A DNA stretch of 64,000 nucleotides from assembly GCF_932526225.1 (NCBI RefSeq), contig NC_064035.1, positions 13,770,566-13,834,565 of the forward strand, given 5' to 3'. The position numbers were made by a program, and so were the translations under genes. Origin of the DNA: Nematostella vectensis. Lineage: Eukaryota > Cnidaria > Anthozoa > Actiniaria > Edwardsiidae. A model generated the notes under the pieces. That model did not search any database and was not told the origin of the DNA. It saw nothing but the letters and a program-made list of their open reading frames with translations. Positions 1 to 12,100 of the stretch are shown here, in pieces (the stretch's first letter is position 1; each line of letters opens with the position of its first letter).

Positions 1-7
1 TTTGTAG

Positions 8-3000
8 GGAGAGGCTGGAGAGGATGGTTTACATGGCAAGGATGGTAAACCAGGGACCCAGGTACCAACTTATCAACTCAGCATGATCCCTGGCGTTTTA
101 CCGGGTTTCCTGTGCTCGGAGAGGCTGAGAAAATGGATTTTCTGTATCATACTTCCGATGTTTCAACCTGTACAGGCCCGATCAAAACTCCAGGGGCCAG
201 AGTGATATCAACGAGGGACTAGGGTTATATCATACAGGGACTAGGTTGATATTAACCAGGGGCTAGGGTGATATCAACAAGGGGCTAGGGTGAAATCAAC
301 CAGGGTCTAGGGTGATATCAACCAGGGGCTAGGGTGATATCAACCAGGGGCTAGGGTGATATCAACCAGGGACTAGGGTGATATCAACCAGGGGCTAGGG
401 TGATATCAACCAGGGGCTAGGGTGATATCATACAGGAACTAGGTTAATATTAACCACGGGCTAGGGTGATATCAACCAGGGACTTCGTTTTATGGCACTT
501 TTGCTACAAATCGTTTCTTTAAAGGGTCAACGTGGTAAAGATGGAAAGAAGGGGAGAGGCGGTCAACAAGGAAGCACGGTTAGTGTTTACGTGCTACACC
601 ACCTCTTTTAAAATATTTAAAAATATTTAACAGATTTTCACTTTAAGATGTAAATTTATAATCTATTTTTTTGTATGACGTAGAGTTAGATATTTTGTCA
701 TTACGGTCACCACCCCACCACTTTTACGTTCGACTACCCACTTATTGTAGCAAAAAAACTAAATAATGAGTCGAAACTGACCTCTTCTGACTGATTCTTA
801 CAGGGGGTAAGCGGAAATGATGGACCTATTGGCTCACCTGGCCTTCAAGGGAAAAGGGTAAGTCTTTGTCAACCAATTGCTAATACTTCATTTACACTTG
901 AGAGGAATGCCTAACCAATGGCTGTGTTTTAGGGTGCCACAGGCGATGTCGGGATACCCGGACAGCCGGGTCTTACTGGAGCGCCCGGTATACCTGGTAA
1001 CACCGGGGAAAGAGGTTCGCCAGGAGTAGATGGAGTAAACGTTAGTATGATTTTGATCCATATTAAAGTATGATGTTGATCCATTGTGCTTATTTATGCA
1101 CATTGATTTTTGCAGGGAGTGCCTGGGTCTACCGGACATGATGGCCCACAGGGAACCCCAGGACAGCAGGTAAAGAGCCGCACACCACACCCATCACACC
1201 ACACCAGCCCTACACCACATCACACATCCTCCTGACCGTGTTCTGTGTTCACGTGTTCTGTGAACTGTGAAAAATCTATTTTTTAGGGTTTGCAAGGGGG
1301 AATGGGCGCGGAGGGTGACGTTGGTGCAAAAGGAAGCAAGGTAAAAATGTAATGTCACGTCCGCTTATATGAAACAAAGCCTAGCCTTAATAATCATGAC
1401 ACGTCCGCTTATATGAAACAAAGCCTAGCCTTAATAATCAAGACACGTCTGCTTATATGAAACAAAGCCTAGCCTTAATAATCAAGACACGTCTGCTTAT
1501 ATGAAACAAAGCCTAGTCTTAATAATCATGACACGTCCGCTTATATGAAACAAAGCCTAGCCTTAATAATCAAGACTAAGAGACAGAAAATGCTTGCTAA
1601 ATTCGGCAGCGACTCTGTCATCTTCAAATTCTGGCGCGGTTGGGTCGTCAGTGCCATTCGCACGTGTAAGCGCTCTTTTTATCAGTCGAAGGTGAAAAAG
1701 CTTAAGGACACCAATACGCGAAGGTGGTAGTGGGAAGTTAAAAACCTAACAGGACAGTCAATGAGCCAAGGGGAATGGTATAGTCAGTTAATAGACGATT
1801 CCTCCATCGCCAGCGTGGATAATCTGTGTAAGAAGATCAACGAGTTCTTCGTCCAGCTAACTTCTGATTTTAGACCTCTGTTACCCCACGACGTCACAGC
1901 CATTGTTGTTCCTGATGTCCCGGATCATTTCCTGGTATCATCGCATGAGGCTTATAAGTCTTTGCGAGGGATTCTCACCAACAAGGCACCTGGACCGGAT
2001 GGGATCCCAGCCCTTATTCTTAAAATGTTTGCATTCGAACTGTCACCTATAGTAGCTGAGTTATACAACACATCACTAAAGGAAGGTCACCTCCCGGGTC
2101 TGTTGAAGTCGGCCAACGTGCGCCCCCTGCCTAAACTGAGCCCTCCTAAGAGCATCGAAACCGACATACGGCCGATCTCACTCACATGTCATCTTGCCAA
2201 AGCAATGGAAGGCTTCACTCTATCCAGATCACTTCCAGGTATCGTGCAACACCTAGACACGAAGCAGTTTGCGGTGGCTGGGAAATCGTGCCAACACGCT
2301 ATTGTGTACCTCCTGCACTTGACACTAGAGGCTTTAGACCGAGGCGGCGTATGGGTGCGGTGGTTCTTTGCTGACTTTAAGAAAGGATTTGACCTAATAG
2401 ACCACCACATCCTGTTAAATAAGCTTTGTAGCCTAGATATCCACCCCTGTCTACTCAGGTGGATTGCTTCCTTTTTAGAAGGTAGAACCCAGGTAGTAAG
2501 CATAGCATCCTCAACATCACCACCACTCAACCTCAATGGAGGAATACCACAGGGAACACGTCTAGGTCCTATTCTATCCGCAGTTATGGTCAATGACCTT
2601 CTCCGCTGCTGGCTTCCACGCGCGAAGTTCGCCGACGACCTTACAGCTATTGAAATTATTCCCAGAAACGCGCCATCCACCTTACCATTTATAGTATCGC
2701 AGGTCCAGTCGTTCGCAACTAGCAATAATATGTGTCTGAATCCTACAAAATGTAAAGTAATGGCTGTTGATTTTTTGCACTATAATAGTTTTCAATGTCC
2801 TCCTATTGCGACCGGTGGTACCATCTTAGAAGAAGTCAAGTCCTTTAAATTTCTCGGGGTCTTCATTACTCACGACTTGACGTGGGAGGTACATTGTGAC
2901 TCTATAGTGAAAAAAGCAAACCGGCGCCTGTATGCTATAAGGCAGCTAAAGCGCTGTGGCGTGTCTACTGATAACATTATAGTGGTTTATCGCTCCCTTG

Positions 3001-6000
3001 TGCGATCCACGCTCGAGTACGCAAGCGTCGTTTTCGCAGACCTGCCACGCTACCTTTCTGATTCATTGGAGAGAGTCCAGAAACGCGCCCTCGCCATTAT
3101 CTATCCGGGCTTGGATTACAAGGAAGCTCTAACTAGGGCAAACCTAGCCACCCTTGAAGATCGTCGGACTGATGCCTGCTGCAGGTTTATCTCTTGTTTG
3201 ACGCCACAAAGTCCAGTGTACCGGCTTGTGCAAGACCGCATTGAGGCTACTACCCATAGCTACCAGTTAAGAACGCGCACTGGCAATCACATCAAACCTT
3301 TTGCGACCAATAGATTTGGCAACTTTGTCACAAGAAAAACACGCGCTGGCCTTGGCTATCTGACTGCCCATACTACCTTTATATTTATTATATTGTATCA
3401 ATTAATCATTATTTATTATATTTGATATTGGAATCCTATAATTTAGCTTTTAAGGCTACGAGAGGACTAATAAACGAGTATTATTTTTATGAAAAAAAGC
3501 CCAGACTCAATTGACTTTTCCCTTTTTAGGGAGACGTGGGGGCACGAGGTGATATCGGGCCGCAAGGCCCAATAGGGCCTAAGGTAAGTGTCATTATTAT
3601 TTTCATGCCCAGCGATCACAAGTAATATGATCATCTTTTTTTATCTAAGGGTAATCTTGGATCCCGCGGACAATTTGGAGACGAGGGAGAGTCAGGCACC
3701 AGGGTAGGTATCAAACTGATCTTGAAAAAAAAAAAGGAAGAACATTTTCGACCACCACATCGCCCGGTTATTTTGACCTCTCCCATGCTACCGTCTGACC
3801 GTGTTCGTGCCTAGCGTGCGAATTTTACGAAAATAACTAGCTGCATAAGGTCTTCATATAACCCAGTAACAGTACTAAGAAGTCGTCATTCAACAACGAC
3901 AACCTCTAGGTAAAAATATCACTGTACTATTTGTAAGAACGTTGTGACACTACTTAGAGTAACATACTCCGTTATTATACGAAATCTCACACAGTAATCA
4001 ATTACTCTACCTTACAGGGACCGCCTGGATCGTACGGTATCGAGGGACCCCCAGGGCCCAGGGGACCCCCCGTGAGTACTATTAGTTTGAAGAATGTCGA
4101 AGGGAGATATCAACATTGCACTTATCTGAATGAGTCCATTTTGTAGGGCGGGGCTGGTCCGATTGGCGGAATTGGAGACAAGGCAAGTCGTTATATATAG
4201 TATATATATATATATATTTGATTGCCTGCCTATCTTACCTTTCGATATATCACAGGATTTCTTGCCTATCTTAACCTGTCGATATATCATCTATTTGGGA
4301 TGTATTACGGGATTTCTTCAGAAGTCAGCATTATATATATTACTAACAGCTGCCGATTTGATCCACAGGGTGACCGTGGTGCGCAGGTACGTTCAAATCC
4401 TTTTAACTTTTCAACAGTTGCTTTTTTTACGGTAAGGGAGTGTTCATTAATTACACCGAGGGGGGATGGAAGATTTTTACTCAAGACAAGTCCCCCTTTC
4501 ATTGTAAACATTTTTTCGGTGCCCCCCCCCCCCCCCCTTATAGAACCCAAACATTTTTTCCTCAGAGGACCGTTTTTTCGGAGCCCCCCCCCTCCTTTGG
4601 TGGTTAAAAAAGCCCCCCTCAATATCTTCCCTCCCCCCTCGTTGTATTTAATGAACACTTTCTAACGACATGTACTTGAAACTCTTACGGACTGTGCAGT
4701 CGCAATTTCTAAGTGCGCTCATGAATATCAATATAGTTCAAGATGGCTGATAAAAAACACACGGGAATTTTTTTTGCTCAGTAGGCCAATTCGCAGTTTG
4801 TTGGGCTGCCTGTGAAATAGCACGAAAACGAGACATTTCAGGGCTACAACAAAAATAGTAACAGTTTTGCGTAAGAACGAAGGAAGCGTGTCTGATTATT
4901 GTAATTTCCTATATTTTTGGAGAGCAAAGGTCGCGACAAAGTTTGAGATAAGTTTTTTCGACTGCCAGAAAGTGGTAGAAATTTTAAAAAAAACATGCGC
5001 CGTAAAGCAGCACAAGTATGTTATACTATCTATAAATACTCTCAATTCAAAACAAAAGCAGACCTCACTATTCAGGCATATTACAAAATACAGTAGATAG
5101 AGTAGTATCAGTTAGTATCAGTTATGTTTAATCTGAGTATATTCACGCATCACCTAACCCAGGTTGTATTTCTATAAAATAGAAATGTTTCAGTAATCCT
5201 CATGATCATCAAAACTATTTAATTTGTTTGTTAGAGAAAATATTTGCCATTCGTTCAAAACTGCGCTATTACACAGGCAGCCCAAATTTTGATATATTAT
5301 ATATTGGCTAGCACTGAAATGGTTTCAAATCACGCCACCTTTCAGAAAGGCGCAGACCAATCAAAGGCACAAAATGTAATTTCGTTAGTTTGGATGATAA
5401 AGCCAAAAAACATAGGACAAAAAATAAAATTATTGAAAAATAAAAAACAACTTGTTGAAAAGACGTGTGTAGTCTAGTGTTGTGTTTATGTTTACCTTTT
5501 GCGTGTTTTTATTTTTTGGTCTTTTTCAAGATTCACGATTTGAAATTTCAAACAACGTTTTTTTCAACAAGTTGTTTTTTATTTTTCACAAATTTTGTTT
5601 TCGCCCTATGTTTACCGTAAAATCAATAGGGACAAATAAACAGCTTGGGCTAAGTGTGGTTTAACAGGTGAAAATTGTTAACGAGAGTTACCAAAATATC
5701 TCGCTGACAAAACGATCACTTTACAACTCATCTTTTATAATCTTTGTCCTCTTAGGGCAAAACTGGAAATCAGGTAAACATTTTGTTTTTATTTTTAAGT
5801 ATTGTTAATATTGTATTATTATAATGTTTTGATATTTTTTAAAACATTTTGAATTTGAATATTTTATCACTTAGATGTAAAAAATGAAATTTTAAATAAA
5901 TCATTAACGTGTTGTGATGTGTGCGATTGATTGACAACCGCGAATTGAGATGATTCCGAACGAGAGTTAGTGACGTAAGTAAATTGTATTTGACTTGAAG

Positions 6001-6165
6001 CTGTCAGAGAAATTACTGATGTTAAGAACAAAAAAAAGTAAATAAATATTTGATTTGAGAAATGTTATTTTAATTAAAATAAAGCTTCTCAGCTAAAAAC
6101 GACGTAATGCCTATGTGATTTATCCTCAGGGACCGCCAGGGCTTCCCGGCCAACCTGGGCCCGTT
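8..6165 (+). CDS. Collagen triple-helix exon block (13 exons, 216 residues)
   Basis: Thirteen exons encode 72 uninterrupted Gly-X-Y triplets, for example GEAGEDGLHGKDGKPGTQ (8-61) and GPPGSYGIEGPPGPRGPP (4018-4071). All introns are phase 0 directly before a Gly codon, so every exon is a cassette whose loss keeps the frame. Most exons are 54 bp, one is 108 bp (933-1040), and the last four are 36, 18, 18 and 36 bp. The exon at 4147-4182 ends on a GC donor (gcaagt). The intron 1341-3529 holds a LINE copy and a short tandem repeat. The helix starts left of the window. Confidence 0.95.
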
Positions 6166-9100
6166 GTAAGTACCGTCTAAACTAAACCCTTATAATGCAC
6201 CGCTTTTACCTAATGTGAGGCTGTTGTGGTCTGTGATGGTTGGCATAAGATCGAGCAAGGCAGTGGGCTGCGGGTGGTTCTCAGCAATTGCAGGGCCGTA
6301 GTAGGGGGTGGGGCACTGGGGGCACGTGTCCCCCCCCAATATTGTCAAAAATCATAGGGAAAGACTAGAAGGGGCGTCGCTGCGCCCCCCCCCCCCCCCA
6401 TATTTTACATTAATATCCATTTTCAAAGGAATTCATATATAGTAGTTTTGTTTCTTAAGCAATGCATTTTTATTATAACCAAAAAAGGAGCCCTAAATTT
6501 AGCCTTCAATATTTTTCAATGAATCTTCAAGGTTAATCAGTCCCTTTCTTTTGCAGAGTAGCAGTACATTACTAACTGAGTAATAGCCGAGATACAATAC
6601 AATAGTTTCTTTAATGGAATGCCTTTTCAGTCCCCGAATGCCTTTTCTCATCGAATTTTCTTTTGTAGGGAATTTTACCAAGTGGCAATGCGCTGGTGAG
6701 TTGAGTTGGTAGTTGAATGTTCCAAACGACTCGTCGCAAGTCATATAAGCATATGGACATGTATTATATTAGGTTATTTAGTTACTCAATGAGTTGTTTT
6801 TTTCTATTATTTCTTTGACAATTTCCAGTATTTAGCTCACATAACACAGAAAGTCGGCAGAGCTCTGCCCTGTTTGGTGTTTGAATGAGTCAGTCATCTG
6901 CCCGTGGGCACGGTCTTTTATACCGCAGATGCGGCCCCTGGGTCCCCCCGCACCACATAGCTATTTAATGGAGTAGGTCTTTCTATAGGGTTCCTAAAGT
7001 TTCTTATATGGTTACATTAGAGTTCGCTCGTTCAGAATCAAATCCCGTTTTCAGTGCAAAGGGTACCGATCAAAGCTGTAGCAGGCTAGGTTAGTATCCT
7101 GTTGGGTACTTAGTACACGCGAGTATGCATTGTGAGCGGATTCTAGGATATTAGTCATGATTGGATTCTAGGATATTAGTCATAAGCGGATTCTTGGATA
7201 GTAGTCATGAGCGGATTCTAGGATATTAGTCATGAGCGGATTCTAGGATATTAGTCATGAGCGGATTCTAGGATATTAGTTTTGGATGAACAATAGGCAT
7301 TTCTTTCCTGAGATACACCTCTTTCAAATAAGGTTGCACTCAGAGAATCCATGTTTTAACCCGCAATGCTTCATGGGTATTAAATAAGTAATAAGCAAAT
7401 GAGCGAAAATCAAATCCAGGTTATGAAAGTTGTTGCTTTCTTGTTTATGTGCCTGTAAATATTATTCATATAGACCTGGATTCAGCTATTAATGCGTTAC
7501 CCATAAGCCATTGCAGGACACGACAGATTCTCTCGTGCAAACTTATTTGAAATAGGTTTAAAAGCCCACTAACCGCGAAAACCTGGTTCTGTGTAGATGG
7601 ACCGAATGCGCTCTTACGAGCTTGAATCACGCAAGCCTGATACACGTCTTTACCGCAGCATCTTGGTGAGTCTTGCATGACATCTGTTCGCCATCATGAC
7701 ATCTGTGACGTCACTTAACTCGTCACTGTTGTGATGTTGGTATCAGTAATGAAATGTTATCATGTGTGTGACGGGTAGTTGTACGATATTAACTGTATCA
7801 CGCTGTTTTAGGGATTTAATGCCAAGGATCCTCAGATTCCCTTCATCACCAAGGTACCATCCTCGACAAAGATCTAATTCCTGACTTATTTGTTTTCTTG
7901 TGGGCACCTATTCTTTTATTTTTCACACCAGGATGACACTTATGCGTCGGTGTACATCTAAATTACTATATCATATGTCTTTCCCGCCAGACAACAGATG
8001 TAGACACGGCTTTCTGGTCTCTCAGTTTACGAGTTGGGCTTTTCAAAAATCCTCTTGGTACCCACAGGCATCCCGCGCGTACTTGCCGGGATCTAAAGCT
8101 TTGTAGACCGGAAGCCGAGAGTGGTAAGTACTGGGTCAAGGCCTGGCTAGACTCGGGGAAATGTCTAGCGCGACATGTAGCGTGCGAACTAGGATGTCTC
8201 AAAATGTTTCCTAGTTTAGCCACAACACCAAAGACATGTAGTGCGCGACAAATTTTGTAGAGCGCGACACGAAAATGTTTCAGTATCCGAGAAACATTTC
8301 TTTGTAGCTGCACAAGATTAGGCGCACTACAATGATTTTGGACACATGTCGCAAGCTACATGTATCCTAGTTCAGCCAGACCTTAACAGTCTGCCTTCAG
8401 CAAGTCTTAGGGAGTTTCTGCGGATATATACGGTCACGTTGTCGTTATATATACGGTCACGTTGACGTTGTGCTCCGGCTTCAAATTATTTGCGGATTCC
8501 TTTTTTTGTACCTTTGAAGGTCAATACTGGATAGATCCGAATGGTGGGATCACCGAAGACTCGATTCTTGTCTATTGCGACTTTGCTCTCAACGCATCAT
8601 GCATCACTCCAAATCAATCTATGGTAGGGTGTAAATATGGTAGGATCTAAATAAGGTAGTGTGGTAGGGAGTAAATATAGTAGGGTGTAAAATGGTAGGA
8701 TGTAAATATGTCAGTATGGTAGGGTGTAAATATGGTAGTATGGTAGGGTCTAAACATGGTAGTATGGTAGGGAGTAAATATGGTAGCATGGTAGGGTGTA
8801 AATATGGTAGGGTGTAAACATGGTAGTATGGTAGTGTGTAAATATGGTAGGGTATAAATATGGTAATATGGTAGGGTGTAAATATGGTAGTATGGTAGGG
8901 TGTAAATATGGTAGTATGGTAGGGAGTTAATATGGTAGTATGGTAGGGTGTGAATATGAAAGTATGGTAGGGTGTAAATATGGTAGTATGGTAGGGTGTA
9001 GATATGGTAGTATGGTAGGGTGTAGATATGGTAGTATGGTAGGGAGTAAATATGGTAGGGTGTAAATATGGTAGTATGGTAGGGTTTAAATATGGTAGTA

Positions 9101-12100
9101 TGGTAGGGTGTCAATATGGTAGTATGGTAGGGTCTAAACATGGTAGTATGGTAGGGTGTAAATATGGTAGTATGGTAGGGTGTAAATATGGTAGTATGGT
9201 AGGGTGTAAACATGGTAGTATGGTAGGGTGTAGATATGGTAGTATGGTAGGGTGTAAATATGGTAGTATGGTAGGGTGTTAATATGGTAGTATGGTAGGG
9301 CCTAAATATGGTAGTATGGTAGTCGGGCTGCGCCCTCAGGCTGTTATACGGCGAACTGCCTCCGTCCTAGGTATTTAACCCTTAAATAATTGCTTTCCCA
9401 GACAGAGAGGAAGAAGTGGTACTCTGGCCGTGACGGTTATAAGTGGTTCGCCCAAGACCTTCATGGCTCCCAACAGGTAAGGAACGAATGAATGCACTAG
9501 ACACGTCATTGTTGCAGTGTCAGTGATATATAATCAAGAATGATAATAAGTATCATATAATCAATATGATAATGATTAAATTTCATATTCATTGATTAAA
9601 ATAAATGTCTTATAATCATTTCCCTGTGGCAATGGCAGTGACAACACTACAGTCGGGTCTTACGAAAACAGACGGGAAATAGTTGTCGTTCTTTAGGTAA
9701 TGCGTCTTGAATTTAAACCGTTACATGGTTTGTTACATATCAGGGGCGCAAAGGGGGGCCGAAGCAAGGGTTTCAAGATAAGTAGGGGGGGGCGAATTCA
9801 TTGCTCTTCCCTGCTCTTCATTGCTCATACGCAGCTGCTAAGTCCTGAGTTCATCTCTTGAGCAGTTTTACTACACTTCCGATCCCAGTCATTTCCTCTT
9901 TCTACGACTGCTAAGACCTGTGTTAATTACTTACGCAGTTTTACTACACTTCCGAGCGCAGTCATCTTCTCTTTCTACGACTGCTAAGACCTGTTTAAAT
10001 TACTTACGCAGTTTCTCTTTCTACGACTGCTAAGACCTGTGTTAATTACTTACGCAGTTTCTCTTTCTACGACTGCTAAGACCTGTTTTAATTACTTACG
10101 CAGTTTCTCTTTCTACGACTGCTAAGACCTGTGTTAATTACTTACGCAGTTTCTCTTTCTACGACTGCTAAGACCTGTTTTAATTACTTACGCAGTTTTA
10201 CTACACTTCCGATCCCAGTCATCTCCTCTTTCTACGACTGCTAAGATCTGTGTTAATTACTGACGCAGTTTTACTACACTTCCGATCCCAGTCATCTCCT
10301 CTTTTTACGACTGCTAAGACCTGTGTTAATTACTTACGCAGTTTTACTACACTTCCGATCCCAGTCATCTCCTCTTTCTACGACTGCTAAGATCTGTGTT
10401 AATTACTTACGCAGTTTCACTACACTTCCGATCCCAGTCATTTCCTCTTTCTACGACTGCTAAGACCTGTGTTAATTACTTACGCAGTTTCACTACACTT
10501 CCGATCCCAGCCATCTCCTACTCTTTCTACGACTGCTAAGACCTGAGTTAATTACTTACGCAGTTTTACTACACTTCCGATCCCAGTCATCTCCTCTTTC
10601 TACGACTGCTAAGACCTGTTTTAATTACTTACGCAGTTTTACTACACTTCCGATCCCAGTCATCTCCTACTCTTTCTACGACTGCTAAGACCTGTGTTAA
10701 TTACTTACGCAGTTTTACTACACTTCCGATCCCAGTCAGCTCCTCTTTCTACGCCTGCTAAGACCTGTGTTAATTACTTACGCAGTTTCACTACACTTCC
10801 GATCCCAGTCATCTCCTACTCTTTCTACGACTGCTAAGACCTGTGTTAATTACTTACGCAGTTTCACTACACTTCCGATCCCCGTCATCTCCTCTTTCTA
10901 CGACTGCTAAGACCTGTGTTAATTACTTACGCAGTTTCACTACACTTCCGATCCCAGTCATTTCCTCTTTCTACGACTGCTAAGACCTGTGTTAATTACT
11001 TACGCAGTTTCACTACACTTCCGATCCCAGCCATCTCCTACTCTTTCTACGACTGCTAAGACCTGAGTTAATTACTTACGCAGTTTTACTACACTTCCGA
11101 TCCCAGTCATCTCCTCTTTCTACGACTGCTAAGACCTGAGTTAATTACTTACGCAGTTTCACTACACTTCCGATCCCAGCCATCTCCTCTTTCTACGACT
11201 GCTAAGATCTGTTTTAATTACTTACGCAGTTTTACTACACTTCCGATCCCAGTCATCTCCTACTCTTTCTACGACTGCTAAGACCTGTGTTAATTACTTA
11301 CGCAGTTTTACTACACTTCCGATCCCAGTCATCTCCTACTCTTTCTACGACTGCTAAGACCTGTGTTAATTACCTACGCAGTTTTACTACACTTCCGATC
11401 CCAGTCATCTCCTCTTTCTACGCCTGCTAAGACCTGTGTTAATTACTTACGCAGTTTTACTACACTTCCGATCCCAGTCATCTCCTCTTTCTACGACTGC
11501 TAAGACCTGTGTTAATTACTTACGCAGTTTCACTACACTTCCGATCCCAGTCATCTCCTCTTTCTACGCCTGCTAAGACCTGTGTTAATTACTTACGCAG
11601 TTTCACTACACTTCCGATCCCAGTCATCTCCTCTTTCTACGACTGCTAAGACCTGTGTTAATTACTTACGCAGTTTCACTACACTTCCGATCCCAGTCAT
11701 CTTCTCTTTCTACGACTGCTAAGTCATGTGGTCATCTCTTATGTAGTTTCACTACACTTCCGATCCCAGTCATCTCCTCTTTCTATGACTGCTAAGGCAT
11801 GTGTTAATTACTTACGCAGTTTCACTACACTTCCGATCCCAGTCATTTCCTCTTTCTACGACTGCTAAGACCTGTGTTAATTACTTACGCAGTTTCACTA
11901 CACTTCCGATCCCAGTCATTTCCTCTTTCTACGACTGCTAAGACCTGTGTTAATTACTTACGCAGTTTCACTACACTTCCGATCCCAGTCATCTCCTCTT
12001 TCTACGCCTGCTAAGACCTGTGTTAATTACTTACGCAGTTTCACTACACTTCCGATCCCAGTCAGCTCCTCTTTCTACGCCTGCTAAGACCTGTGTTAAT

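Noticed and set aside
2189-2725. Minus-strand 178-codon frame
   Set aside because: It is a shadow of the LINE reverse transcriptase frame on the plus strand and has no domain.
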